A stretch of 64,000 bases of DNA, taken from assembly GCA_037102815.1 (NCBI GenBank), contig BTPP01000009.1, forward strand, positions 558,001-622,000, read 5' to 3'. Numbering within the stretch: position 1 is the stretch's first letter; the number at the start of each line of letters is the position of its first letter. A model generated the notes under the pieces. That model saw only the letters and a program-made list of their open reading frames with translations. It was not told the DNA's origin and did no database searches. Origin of the DNA: Neurospora intermedia (taxonomy: Eukaryota; Ascomycota; Sordariomycetes; Sordariales; Sordariaceae). The translations under genes were made by a program, and so were the position numbers. Positions 23,355 through 34,926 of this stretch are shown piece after piece.

Positions 23355-25415
23355 CTAATCAATCATCATCGCCGTCGGTCCTCCAGCCGCAGCAGGCGGA
23401 GTTAATCCCAGCATATAAGGTCCTCCACCGGCTGCCACACTTGCCTTGGCCGCCGCCGTGATCTGCGCCAGCCGTTCCCTCTCCGCCTTCTCCTTATCCC
23501 TCTGCTCCTTCTCCAGTTTCGTGATTCTCGGCTTCCTCGTTCCATCTCCGCCGCCCCGACCACCTCGACTCCCCGGCCCACCGCCTCGTCCTCGTCCACT
23601 TGGTTTCTCCGACGCTGCGGTGTCCGCCCCATGTCCTGCTGCATTAGCACCACCGCGTGTTGTCCCACCTCGTCCGCCTCTGCTGCCTCTTCCTCCACCG
23701 CGTCCGCGACGAGCCGGGGGTGCCACTTCGGGCTTGGGAACCTCGGGAATCAGCGGGCCAGAGTACACAAAGAAGCCATCCCTAGAAGCAGCCGCTTGCG
23801 CTTCCCAGAGCATCTCCGAGTCGTCGACAAAGTCATCATCAATATCGTATTCGTCCTCCTTGAAGTTCCTCTTCTTTCTCGCCGGTTTCGCTGGCGCCTC
23901 TGGGCCCGAGGCGACGCCATTTGTAGTGGGATTGAGACCGCCCATGCCGCCCATCTCAATGTTGCTGTTTTCCGCGTCGGATTGAATATCCTCGTCCATT
24001 TCCTCTCCTGACTCCCGCCCACTGGTGCCCACGGACTTTTCCAGTGCGGCAGTAGCGGCTGCGATGCGCGCTTTGCGCTCCCGGTTGGCTGCTTGTCGAG
24101 GGTGTAAAGCGTCCCAACCGTATTGCTCCTCGGCCATGCGCATGAAGTTGACGTATTTGTTTGTTTCACCATTTAGAGGAATGTGGATCTTGATTGAAGG
24201 TGCTTCGATTTCCTGACCGGGGTTGACCTTGCCAAAATCGAGGATGGACCGCTCGGTGCCGTGACCACCGACCGAGGGTAAGGGGGGAAGGAGGGCATCT
24301 TTAAGGCTGTTGCTGCCGCCACTGGGTTTGACAGCTTCTGAGGAGTGATTGCTCCCCGTCTTGTTTCCGCGGGAATGGGTGCTTTCGCGTTCTTGTTGCA
24401 CAAGAGCTGTGAGCTTCTTGTTGTTGGTAGGAGGAGCTGTTGTTGATGGAGCCGCTGTTGCTGCATTGGTCGCGGCTGCTGCTGAAGATGTCGGCGGAAC
24501 TGTGGACATACTAGTGAACGAGTTCTTGGGAGGCGATGGTTTTCTCTGGGAGGCCGCCGCTGGTGCGGGAGGCGGCGGAGGGGCACGCCTGACTTCGATA
24601 ATTTGCGGCTTGGCGATTTGTTGTGGCGTGGAGCGCACAGGATTGGAAGAGAGAGGAGTGGCCGATGTTGACTCTTGGAGTCGCGACTTTGTAGCAGCGG
24701 TATTGTAAGGCGTTTGGTGTGACGGGACAGGCGACATGATGTTGGGGGGAGCAGGAGGATCGACCAAGCTCGCAATCGATGGCGAGGCGCTGGCTCGGTT
24801 GACAGGCTGCGAGGTGGGGGCGCGCGGAGAACCCATGATGGAGCCGGTGCCGAAAACGTCTCTGGACACCATGGTTTCTCGGACTGGATCGTAACTGCCT
24901 CTTATAGGATCAAAGACTTGCCTGGAAGCGGTAGGCTGGGGCTGGGGCTTGGGCGGTGGGTCCTCTTCGTTGAGCAGATGGCTCATGGACACGGGATGGG
25001 TCTCGCGCTTGGGTATCTTTGGCGGCCGTTGATCGCGGGGAAGTAGATGTAGGGGCACCAATGACCCTTTTGACCTTTGGGCGATACCATGGTATTGATC
25101 GGGAGCTTCCATCGAAGTGTCATGGTCGTCGGCGGCATCGGGGGCGTCGTCGGTCGCGGCCGCTTTCCTCTTTCTCTGGACAGGAGGGGCATTGGGGTCT
25201 CTGGGCTTGCGCGGGCGGCGCGGCTTGGGCTGTTGCTCGGTGGCGGTCGAGTTCTCATCGGCGGGATCTTTGGGTTTCGGTTTGCGGCCGGGCTTCTTGC
25301 GGGGCACACCGGCAGCGGTCAGGCGGACCTCGGGGCCGTGCTGGGGTGGTTGTTGGGACTGCATGATGCTGAACTGGGCAGCGCTAGAACCGGGATCAAC
25401 AACTATCTCATCCAT
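23355..25415 (-). CDS. hpc2: HPC2/ubinuclein-like subunit of the HIRA histone chaperone complex
   Basis: A single exon encodes 686 residues from the ATG at 25415. An AT-hook-like KKPGRKPKPKDP is at about residues 39-50 and a second basic patch PKPRRPRKPRDP follows. The middle is long and rich in Pro, Ser and Ala. The hallmark is the ubinuclein/HPC2 (HUN) stretch near residue 520: EDEYDIDDDFVDDSEM, then GFFVYSGPLIP, with the DDxFIDD-like acidic core that binds histone H3.3/H4 in this family. A glycine/arginine-rich tail (RRGRGGGRGSRGG repeated) covers about 565-640 and ends in a basic coiled stretch KLEKEQRDKEKAERERLAQI. As a HIRA-complex part it should take part in replication-independent nucleosome assembly and histone gene control. 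The RGG tail is long for this family. Confidence 0.85.
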   Translation of the reverse strand: MDEIVVDPGSSAAQFSIMQSQQPPQHGPEVRLTAAGVPRKKPGRKPKPKDPADENSTATEQQPKPRRPRKPRDPNAPPVQRKRKAAATDDAPDAADDHDTSMEAPDQYHGIAQRSKGSLVPLHLLPRDQRPPKIPKRETHPVSMSHLLNEEDPPPKPQPQPTASRQVFDPIRGSYDPVRETMVSRDVFGTGSIMGSPRAPTSQPVNRASASPSIASLVDPPAPPNIMSPVPSHQTPYNTAATKSRLQESTSATPLSSNPVRSTPQQIAKPQIIEVRRAPPPPPAPAAASQRKPSPPKNSFTSMSTVPPTSSAAAATNAATAAPSTTAPPTNNKKLTALVQQERESTHSRGNKTGSNHSSEAVKPSGGSNSLKDALLPPLPSVGGHGTERSILDFGKVNPGQEIEAPSIKIHIPLNGETNKYVNFMRMAEEQYGWDALHPRQAANRERKARIAAATAALEKSVGTSGRESGEEMDEDIQSDAENSNIEMGGMGGLNPTTNGVASGPEAPAKPARKKRNFKEDEYDIDDDFVDDSEMLWEAQAAASRDGFFVYSGPLIPEVPKPEVAPPARRGRGGGRGSRGGRGGTTRGGANAAGHGADTAASEKPSGRGRGGGPGSRGGRGGGDGTRKPRITKLEKEQRDKEKAERERLAQITAAAKASVAAGGGPYMLGLTPPAAAGGPTAMMID

Positions 25416-28400
25416 GGCGGCGGTTCTTGCGCGATTCGATTGTATGGGACGGTGAAGAGGTACCGGATAGTTGGGGTGGTTTTATGGCCGTGGCCGTGGT
25501 GGCTGAACCGACGGGGGAACAGGTACCGGTCCTATCCTGTTCTGCTAATGTGGACGATACCGGGTACGCGGTCCAGTCCTCACTCAGTGTGTGTCTCGTG
25601 TCGCGTCGTGTCTGTCTGTCTCTTGGGAAGGTGGTCGGAACTGTGTGTGTGTGTGTGTGTGTATGTGGTAAATGTAATGGATCGATATGATTGATGCTCG
25701 CGCCGTGATACAGATGCTCGGATGCTAGGTAGCCAAGTGCCGATAGGTAGGTAATGATAGGAAGTGCCCTGCCCTGTGACGGGAGCTGACAATCTGGGCC
25801 GGCCTGGCTTCGGTGTTCGGTGGGTTCCTCAACGAACGTGCCCTGGCTTAGGTCAGGTTGCTACAGTACTTGGCTGGCCCTGCTGTGATGTGGTGTCCGG
25901 CTCCGGGGGAGAGGTGTGGGTGGGCGTATTATTAGCTGACAGCCGCCAATCGGTTCGCGCAGTGGGCCTGCCGGGAACAGCCAATGGATGGACTGCCAAG
26001 GAGTGCGTGGTTTGACCTTGGGGGGGTTTGGGGGGTTCCTCTTTTTGGGGTTTCCCTTTGGGGTTTCCCTTTGGGGCGGGCGGCGGGCGGGATGCACTGA
26101 TGCACCAGCACTTGGCTGAACTGGGCGGCGACTTCAGTATCAGGCAGTTAGCTCCAAGCCGTGGTAACGTGACCTGCTTCTTGGCAGCTTGCTGGTTCTG
26201 GCTTGGTTGCTAACTCGCCGGCCTGTGTTGCGAAAAAGTGGGGATTTGCCGGTTGGGAATATCCTCAACTCGCGAGAGATGCTGCACCACCTGCCAGAAC
26301 CTGGTGACAAGGTGGTCAAAAAATGCCCAGTTATGGACGAGCGGATGGGGAAAACGGGCAATCGCGCTGGACGCTTCGATGCGGCGGGATTTGCGAAAAT
26401 GAAGAATCGACTTTTGAAAGGCGCAACCCGACAAAAGAGAATGGTTGTGATGGATTTTGTCAATTGCAGTGCAAAAGTCGGTGGGTGTTTTGGTGAGAAA
26501 GAGAGAAGAGAAAGGGTGAGGATGGGCGGAGGTGGGAGGTCGTGCGAGGAAGGGGGAAGTAGGAAAAAAACACCGAGCGGGAAATGGAGATGGATGGATG
26601 GATGGCTACGTGTTGAATGGACTGACTGACTGACTGACTGGGAACGATTAATTATTTTGCAGCAGCGCCCAGCAGCTGGCCGGGCAGGTAAAATGCAATG
26701 GGCATCGGCTCGCTCGCTCGCTCCCAATTGCATGCAAATGAACAACAAGTCAAGACAACCTAAAGGGAAAACCGGGGCCCCGACAATACCAAACGCAGTG
26801 GCCTGGATAGACTCGCTTTTTGGGCCATTGGGTGAGGTGTGTGAGGTGGCCATGCTATCTGTCTGTCTGTCTCTCTCTCAGACCTCATGACGGCAGGCCG
26901 GAAGAAGCCAAAGAAGCACTGCAGAAACAACGACATTTGGGTGGGGGGGGGTTTGAAGGAAAAGGCAAAATGGAGGCACAGACTCCAAGTGCTATGCTAC
27001 TTATCACTTATGCCAAGCAGTTAGCAGCAGACATCGATCCATGTGCGGGTGGTGACCGTGGTGGTGGCTTGTGAGAGGGAAACGGGAAAATACAAGAAGC
27101 GAGTGCGAGCGATAGACTGGAATAAAAGGAAAATGCCAAGAAATGTTGGTATTTTGAGCCAATGGGAATAGCAGAAAGGGCAGATGGAGAAACAAGGTTG
27201 CACTCCCACGGCCCATCAATGGACGACCGACAGGACTGCAACACCTCGCAGGGGCCACAGGGCTTCTTTTTGGGGTTCTTGGGAAAAAGCGACCTGCCTG
27301 GGGCTGTGAGTGACCCGATCCGTTTGGGGTTCAAGTTGGACTGGAGCGAGGTGATGCATGACTCCACACGGCGCGCACCGCTGCACGGCTGACTAACCGG
27401 TCCAGCCTGGGAAGAATAGGGCATGTCAATTCAACTTTAGAACTGGCGACCTGGTGGTGAAAATGAACCTTGCCTCACTGCATGGATAAGTTGCCCGCAG
27501 AGCTAAAGTGGTCTGAATGTTCAACTTGTGCTGGTGCAGTGTCAGGTTGACTGGGAATTCACCGTTGAGCGAGGAAACTGAAGCCGAGACTCAAAAGAGG
27601 ACAACACAGTACGAACCAGACGAGGGTCCCCCGTGCTCGCCGTGCTAGCGCAATGAACAAGATGCGATAAGAGGCGGAAGACACACGGGCCACCTCCAAG
27701 ATCTCAGACCCCTTGTCAGGTACGAGCGCTCGTACCGGTACGTACCGTGATTCCAGATTCTCTGGATGGATGCTGCGCGACATTTGGAGCCGCGCTTGTG
27801 CGACCCACTTGACTAGCGACACAAGTGGAATAACCGCGACGAAACTGAACTGAACTCTGCGGTGCAGTGGCCATTCCAAATTTCAGTTGCCGGTACGTCA
27901 CACTCGTCAATGCGGCTGGTTCGGGCTGGTCAGCCACACGAACATACCTTCAGTCAGGAGTGATGATGCCGTTGCGGTTGCGGTTTCCATTGTTGGAAGA
28001 ACTTGAATTCATAGTGTAGTAGCTTGGGGCCGGGGAAAGATACATTCTGCCCGGTAATACATACCTATTAAATTACAACACCAGATTGCGATTCCGAAAT
28101 GCCCTTTTTCTGCGTGCGTACTGCAGCCGGTGTGTTGATATGCCCTGGCCGCATTATCTTGGTGTAACGACGAATGACAAGATCTCAGACACCCACTCAC
28201 GCTCAGTAGAGGAGTCTGTAACGCAACCACCAACCCGGCGAACACAAAGCACACGGCCGCCAAGATGCCATCAAGTGACTGACTGACAAAGAGAAAATCA
28301 GCATGAGCTCACTTGGCATAGTCGACGAACATGTTGGAAACAAGCTCATCTCATGCTGATCTCTTCCCTTGGAGACCATCGGACCAGCGGCCACAATGTG

Positions 28401-28865
28401 CATGTTGGTATTCCGGAATACGAAACGCGAAACAGACGACGAAAACGGGGCCAAATGAAACCCCAAGCCGCGCACGGTACGGTAATGCACTGTAAATACT
28501 AGCATAAATACTGTGTACTCCCCGTGTCTTGGATCGCCGCTAATGCAGTGCTGGCTTAGGTCGTTAAAGCCGCCGGGATCCGCCGCTGACAATTCTTTTC
28601 GTTCGGCAGGCAAGGGAAGGAAGCCCCTCGTTGCATTTCTTTGAACTTTATGCCGGATGACCGAATCTGTATCAAAGAGAATCCACGGCTCCATCCACGG
28701 CTTCCTTTGAGCGCTGCATACATTATCCCCCATTATTCGCCGTCATCATCACCACCACCACTACCACCACCAGCAACAAACAATCCAACTCGCTCATCAC
28801 TGATTGACAAACGCCGATAACAAAGATATAAAACGACCGCGACACATCACAACGGCCTCAACACA
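25416..28865. other. Long divergent intergenic region, hpc2 / RPAP1-like
   Basis: 3.45 kb lie between two divergent starts. Close to hpc2 there are (GT)n at 25642-25662, and 26025-26090 repeats GGGGTTTCCCTTT. The minus strand at about 26650-26460 is pyrimidine-rich like a promoter or long leader. Open frames on the minus strand (26853-26140 and 28733-28203) have no family features or splice support and look like chance. Long 5' leaders or a non-coding RNA would fit, but the sequence alone shows neither. Confidence 0.5.
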
Positions 28866-30341
28866 ATGGACGGCACTCTCGAAATCCTCGATGTCAAGGA
28901 ACGCAAAGTGGGCGAGGTCAAGCCTCCCGCGTTCCCAACTCCGCCGCCTGCTTCCTCCGGAGGGTTCCCTGCTCCCAAGAAACGAGTGTCTGCCTTCAAA
29001 AAGCAGCGACAGCAACAAGCAGACCCATCGTCCTCGTCATCCCAAGCGACCACACCAGTACCATCACCAGCCATCCAGTTCACCAGCGGCGCGAGGCCCC
29101 AGATCGACGCGGACCCTATCAAATCCGAAAAGCAAAGGATTGACGAGGAGAACAACAAGCTGCTGAGCTCCATGTCGCCAGAAGAGATTGCCGAAGCCCA
29201 ACGAGAGCTCTTCAGTGGCCTCGACCCCAAGCTTATCCAGATGCTTCTCCGACGAGCCAACGTCGAGGATGGCTCCAACAACAACGACCCCAAAGTCTGG
29301 GACATTCCCGAGAAACCGGCCGACGAGAAGCCAACGGAAAAGAAGGCTGACGTCGGTAGCGGTCCCACCATCTCCTACAAGAAGCCACCCTCCATCCAGA
29401 CGACCTCCAGCTCGAAAAACGCATACGTACAAGACGAAGATGAGGAAATGATCGACGAACAACCAAAGAAACCCAAAAAGACCGTCACCTTTAACGAAGA
29501 CCTCGCCCCCGAACAGCCTCCCTCTGGCAGCTTCCCCATCCGATCCAAACAGCCACCCACGCCCTACCCCCAAAAGACTAGCTTCTCCGCCGAAGACCTT
29601 GCCATGCCCACCGCCGGCGGCTCCTCCTCCGAACCCCAAACTCCCACCACAACGCACCACCAATGCAACGACCCCTCCCACAACCACGGCGGCGACGAAG
29701 AGCTCAAGGGCGTACACTTCCCCGCCGCCCCCGCCCCTCCCGACCTCGACCCTTCAGACCCCGACTTCCTCGCCACCCTGCACCAAAAGTTCTTCCCTTC
29801 ACTTCCCGCCGATCCCTCCAAGCTCGCCTGGATGGCGCCCATCCCCACCGAAGACTCGCCCGCCGACCAGGAATCCCCTTACTACCCGGGCCAGACCTCG
29901 CTACCCGTCTCGGCGCTCCGCTTCGACTTTAAGGGAAGACTCATCCCTCCCCGTCTGTCGCGCCAGATTCCCGTGTCCAAGGGCCTGCATCACCACGGCG
30001 AGGCGCCCGAGGCAGCCGGGTACACGATTCCCGAGCTGGCGAGGCTGGCGAGGAGTAGTGTAAATAGTCAGCGGTGCATTGCGTTTAGGACGCTAGGGAG
30101 GATGTTGTATCGCCTTGGAAAGGGGGAGTGGGGAACGGGTGCGGGCGGTAGGGATGGCGATGAGGATGATTTGGCGTTTGCGCTGTGGAGGTGTTTTCAG
30201 GAGGGAAGGGTGTTGGAGAGTATTGGGGAGGCGGCGGATGTGGAGGAGGGAGTGGGCAGTGTGAGTGTGAGGGCGTATGCTATTGAGGCCATGTGGTTGT
30301 TTGAGAAGGGTGGGTGGAAGGAGAAGTGGAGAGGTTTGTGA
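28866..30341 (+). CDS. RPAP1/Rba50-like RNA polymerase II assembly factor
   Basis: A single exon encodes 491 residues from ATG 28866. The RPAP1 N-terminal domain is seen at about residues 83-135: EKQRIDEENNKLLSSMSPEEI, AEAQRELFSGLDPKLIQMLL. The middle part is disordered with an acidic patch and a His-rich CNDPSHNHGG. The RPAP1 C-terminal domain lies at about 347-420: SALRFDFKGRLIPP, GYTIPELARLARSSVNSQRCIAFRTLGRML. After it come about 70 residues ending AYAIEAMWLFEKGGWKEKWRGL. The short form without a long HEAT-like C-terminal part is what fungi such as yeast (Rba50) have. The protein helps assemble RNA polymerase II in the cytoplasm before import. The first bases after the ATG give MDGTLEILDVKER. 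Confidence 0.88.
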   Translation: MDGTLEILDVKERKVGEVKPPAFPTPPPASSGGFPAPKKRVSAFKKQRQQQADPSSSSSQATTPVPSPAIQFTSGARPQIDADPIKSEKQRIDEENNKLLSSMSPEEIAEAQRELFSGLDPKLIQMLLRRANVEDGSNNNDPKVWDIPEKPADEKPTEKKADVGSGPTISYKKPPSIQTTSSSKNAYVQDEDEEMIDEQPKKPKKTVTFNEDLAPEQPPSGSFPIRSKQPPTPYPQKTSFSAEDLAMPTAGGSSSEPQTPTTTHHQCNDPSHNHGGDEELKGVHFPAAPAPPDLDPSDPDFLATLHQKFFPSLPADPSKLAWMAPIPTEDSPADQESPYYPGQTSLPVSALRFDFKGRLIPPRLSRQIPVSKGLHHHGEAPEAAGYTIPELARLARSSVNSQRCIAFRTLGRMLYRLGKGEWGTGAGGRDGDEDDLAFALWRCFQEGRVLESIGEAADVEEGVGSVSVRAYAIEAMWLFEKGGWKEKWRGL

Positions 30342-31671
30342 GGGGGTGGATGAAACCGAGAGGAAAGAGAATGTGGATAAGAGTTGTGGAAAATTTGTGC
30401 CTTTGTAGTATAGTAGGAAATGGGCATGACATGGCATAGGATGGGATGGGACAGTGACCGACCGGCTGGCCGGCAAGGGACATGGGAAAATGGAAATGGA
30501 TCGATAGGGGCGGATCACTGATTTTCCTCGGTGTTAGTTTCATACCCTTTGGTGGTGTCAAATTGCAATTTTTCATACTCATCAAGTGGTCTAACGTTGT
30601 ACACAAAATGAATTGTCTCCTTTGGTCGGGTCAATTGCAGCTTACCTTACCTATGAAGCTCGGGGTCTCCTCCTGCATACCCGCACTTAGTATATCCCAT
30701 GCAGAAGAACTTTATGTCTCTCACTGTACAGTATCACCACAACGTGATCGTCCACCAAATAAATAGTCTATATCACATCGATCCTTAGATTCTAGACATC
30801 CTGAACTACGATTACTGGTTCACTCTCAATACATACCTCCGGTAGCTAGAATACCTTCTAGAGACCCCCACCCTTCAGAAAGGGAGTCCTCGCTTCGGTC
30901 GTCAAGATTTCAGACGGGTTATGATCACCCTGACAGAGATATCTGATGTATTCGAACAACTCATCATATTTGTCCTTCCTTTAGTTACTCCATTTTCACT
31001 CCAAGTAAGTATTCTAGACTACTCCTCTTCCTCTTCCTGCAGTGTCCTACTTCCGTATCTCTTACACTTTAACCTCAATCATAGTTCGTTAAACGACCAG
31101 ACCAAGAATTGTACCTGACATTACTGTATGCTCCCTCCTCAGCACTCTACTCATAAAATGAATATCTGTTTCGTCTTTTTGAATTAGTTGGTACCTTGAG
31201 CTCGCTGTGTTGCAGATTTGATCTTTATTGATCCTGGGGAGTACTGTAGCTAAGTGGTCTCCTTTTATTATAGAGGCGTGTGGACGTTCGTAAACGTTAT
31301 GCTACTCACTTCTACGGTCTATGGAGAAGATAGGTAGAGAAGACATAAAGGGTCTATGTGTGGAAGGCGCGAAAGAACAGATAGGAACTTGAAGTTACGG
31401 TACTGTAACTAGAGGAAGCTTGCAACATCACGTAACATTTCGTCTCATCTCAGTTGATGTCCATGCATTGGGCATGGCCCGGCTGGACACAGGCACGTAA
31501 AAAGGGATGAAGAACGATAAACGGAGAAAAGAATCGGATCACCGGAGCTTCAGTTAAAGCTGATCAGTTTCCATTTCATCTTGTCGCTCATGACTCATCA
31601 CTTTAACTTTTCACCCAAATCATACCCCTTCGCTTTCTTCCACTCATACATTGAAACCTGTACATCCAACA
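30342..31671. other. Intergenic between convergent genes
   Basis: 1.3 kb between the 3' ends of the RPAP1-like and MFS genes. It is fairly AT-rich with no coding sequence, RNA gene or repeat that I can support. A GC palindrome (CCGGCTGGCCGG) lies at 30461-30473. Confidence 0.5.
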
Positions 31672-33904
31672 TCAAACCACCTCATCACCCATCTTCTTCA
31701 CTGTCTTCTCCCCTAACACCCCTGACGTTGTCAAAGCGGAAGAAGGCACAACCACCCCCTCTCCACTAACTTCCCCCTGTCCCTGTCCCTCACCCGTCGT
31801 CGTCGTCGTCGCCCCCACCACCCCCCCTCTCTGGTCCCCCTCCACCCTTCCAGGTGGGCCCTCCTCACTTTTTTCATCATCTTCTACAATCCCACCACCA
31901 CCCCTCCTTTCCCTCTCCCCCTTATCCCCTTTCATCCTCCTCCTATCCTCCCTCGCCTGCTCCTCCCTCATCATCCTAATCACCTTACTCCTTCCTCTAA
32001 TCCTCTCTCCGTACTGATAAAAAATGATCGGAATCGGAATCAACAACACCTCCAACACACCCAATATCGTCCCCGCAATCTGCGGCGTCAGATTCCTATA
32101 CATACTTGGTCCCGCCAGCGGCAGTACACCACCCGCCACGGACCTTAGAAACGAATTCGCAGCTAGCGCCGACGCAGCGTACAACCCGTACGCGCCCGCC
32201 AGGTAATTCGATCCGTAAATAAAACTAATGGTGTTGCCCATCCCGAAGGGGACGCCAAAGATGATGGGCACGATCCAGTGGATGGAGACAGGAAGACACG
32301 TCCAGCTGAAAGCCAGCTGACCAAAGGCAGTAAGGATCGCGCCGATAGTCATAATGTACGCTTGGGCCTCGGGCGCCGGACGGCCTGTCTCGGTATCGAA
32401 CTTGGACGTGCGTTTGTTGATGATGGATCGCCAGAAGGGCTCAAGAACAATGGAAGCGACGGTGCCGCACCCCATGCCTAAAAAGGCAAGGCCGACTTGG
32501 CCTGTGGACCAGCCGCGGTGTTCTTTGAAGACGATCGGGTAGGCGACGAAGCAGAGATATAAAATGGCGTAGACGAGGGAGATCCACGTGTTGAAAAACC
32601 AGAGGATGGGCTCGGTGGCGGCCAGGATAAAGGGGCGGCTGAGGTTGGTTTTGAGGAGTTGGAGGGTGGACACTTTTTGGTCGAAGCGCGACCAGTACCG
32701 GTCGTTGCCGGTGGACTTGCGCAAGTGGGCGGCTTTGGCGCGCAGGATGGCGGGCGCGTAGGTCTCGCGGATGGTGGCCATGAAGAGAATGGCGGCGCCC
32801 GAGAGGATGAGGACGATCCAGTTGGCCCAGCGGAAGCCGAGGTATTGGTAGGCGAAACCGCCGATCAAGGGGCCGGTGACGGGGCCGTTGAGCGGGGCGA
32901 TGGAGGTTACGGCCATGCAGAGGGCGAGGTAGTCGGGGTGGGCGATGTCGACTACGGTGGCGGGCGAGTTGGAGACCATTACTGCGCCGAAGAGAGCGCT
33001 GTTTTGATATCAGTTACTCACTCACTCACTCACTCACTGACTTGATCAACCGAACCACAACTCAACCAGAAACCAAGAACAACAAAAAAATGAGGAGGGG
33101 GAAAAAAACATACCCAAAAAACCTCACCACAATGATCTCCGCCAAACTACTCGGCATCGCACACGGCAAGATCAACAGCGCAAACACCCCCAAACTAATC
33201 AAGTAAATCGGCCTCCGCCCATACAACTCGCTCAGCGGCGCCAGCGCCAAACACCCAATCGCCAATCCAAACAGGTACGTCGTCAACCCCAGCGTGGCGA
33301 CAGGCTGATTCGTCACATGATACTCCTTCATCAAGCCGGGGACAATGGCCGTGTACGAGGAGGAATACAGAACTACCACCCACGTGCTGTATGAGCACGC
33401 AAAGATGGTCCAGCAGCGGTACCATAGCGGCCAGTTCTTGGGGTTTGTCGGGTCATTGACTGCAAAAACAACTTCAAAGTCGGGTGGGCGGGAGGCAGAG
33501 GAGAAGGTGGATGTGCGGGTTTGCACGGTGGAGAGGCGGGTGGCGTTTTCGATGGAGGCGATTTCGTCTTGTTGATGTTGTTGGTGTTGTTGTTGTTGGT
33601 GGTGGTGGAGGGCTTCGAGGTGGCCTGAGGAGAGGGAGGTGCTGCTTGCGCTGACGCTGGCGCTGCCGTGGGATTTGGACGACGAGGAGGAGGAGGCATG
33701 ACGGTGTCGGGATGGTTTGTCAACTGGTGGTTTGGAAAGGGAGAGGTCGTCTGTGGATGAGAGGGGGTAATTTGATGCTGGACGCTCTTGTGGTGGTGGT
33801 GATGTGGGTAGTGGTGGTGGTGGTTGCTGTTGTTGTTGAGACGTATTTTGTGTCTCAGGGTCCAGCATCTTGGCCATGATATCTCCTGTCGTGGTGGTGG
33901 TCAT
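31672..33904 (-). CDS. MFS transporter, DHA1 drug:H+ antiporter type
   Basis: Two exons, 33904-33114 and 32998-31672, join with a GTATGT donor and an AACAG acceptor to give 705 residues. The upstream frame has a stop before any earlier ATG, so MTTTTTGDIMAK is the start. The first 150 residues are low complexity (Gln, Pro, Ser, His runs) and cytoplasmic. NPKNWPLWYRC at about 154 leads into the first of 12 membrane helices. Motif A reads LSELYGRRPIYL and the antiporter motif C area reads GPVTGPLIGGF. The last 105 residues are charged and Gly/Thr-rich (REEQAREDRRRMKGDKGERER). Fungal DHA1 proteins of this layout (FLU1/TPO/CYHR-like) export drugs and polyamines at the plasma membrane; the substrate is not readable. 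The two tails are longer than usual. Confidence 0.88.
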
Positions 33905-34630
33905 GGTCGACGGCCCTGTTGTTGGTTGGTCCACCTTTGGACCAGTGTCTTGAACCGGTGAGGCAGGAAGGATTGGGATGACGGGAGTCTGTCTGTCGAC
34001 TATGATCTCATGTTCTCTATTACGGGTTTTCTAAAAAGAAGGAAGAGGAAAACAGAACAAAGAAACTTTCCTTGTGCTGTTGGGGGGAGGGGGAGGGGGA
34101 AGAGGCGGGCAAGTGCCTAGATAAGAAGGAAGACTGAGCCAACAATGATGGAAAGCGACATCGATGGCTCGCATCAATAGATGTAACAGAAGCTTACTAT
34201 GTAGGTACTAGTGTTTAGCTATCTTATTTCGCGTCCGTCATATTGAAGACATCAACGTACGGAACACTTGTATGCAGTCAACAAGGCAAGCTGCTGCAGG
34301 ACTACTACCTCTATCACTACCCGTGCATGCGACTGGCGGTATCACGGCAGCGGGAACGAATAGAAAGGGTTGAAAAAGGTGGCTCGGGGAAAAGCCTCGG
34401 CCAGCCGTTTGCGGGATTGAGAAGCGTCATTCACACCTTTCCCACTCGGGGAAGCATCGAAGAAGCCCTTGAACTTGGGACATCGGGTGGATTGCTGTTT
34501 TGGGCATGACATTCCTCTTGAGTAGGTACTTAGTTGACTGTTATCGTCTTATACCAGACACTGTGAAATCACGGAGTTTGTTTTTCCTGGGAAATGATCA
34601 TTATCTGGTTGCTCTGAATACAATATAAGA

Positions 34631-34926
34631 CTGGTATGTTTGTTAGTTTGGTTCTTCGGCCATGGGTTGAACAGGGGAGATATAGAGCTCCTATTGGCTT
34701 GCTTGGAGTTTTCGTTTGGAGCGACCAACAATGACCAGGGTGTAATACGCCACAAAAGCCTCTGTTTATGCCTCCATCCGTCTCCTTGAAGGCCTTCAAG
34801 CTTGAAAAATATAAAAGGAGAGTCCCCTTTCAGTGTCTATCTGTTTGAAAATCGAATACTTCCTCACTTTCGAGGGCTCTCAAGTGGAGATGGGCGTTTT
34901 TTGTACCAAACTAACAAACATACCAG
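34631..34926. repeat. Inverted repeat with 22 bp perfect arms
   Basis: CTGGTATGTTTGTTAGTTTG(GT) at 34631-34652 is the exact reverse complement of 34905-34926, with 252 bp between. Weaker similarity continues outside the arms. It could be the remains of a small foldback element or a regulatory palindrome; no target duplication is evident. Confidence 0.7.

Noticed and set aside
22300-23362. Several 140-180 codon frames between smc4 and hpc2
   Set aside because: They run through microsatellites and homopolymers between two convergent 3' ends; no coding features.
26140-26853. 237-codon minus-strand frame upstream of hpc2
   Set aside because: It is low complexity from pyrimidine-rich promoter-like DNA, with no domain, and its composition differs from the real genes here.
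28203-28733. 176-codon minus-strand frame near the RPAP1-like start
   Set aside because: It has no recognisable domain and lies in the promoter side of the next gene.
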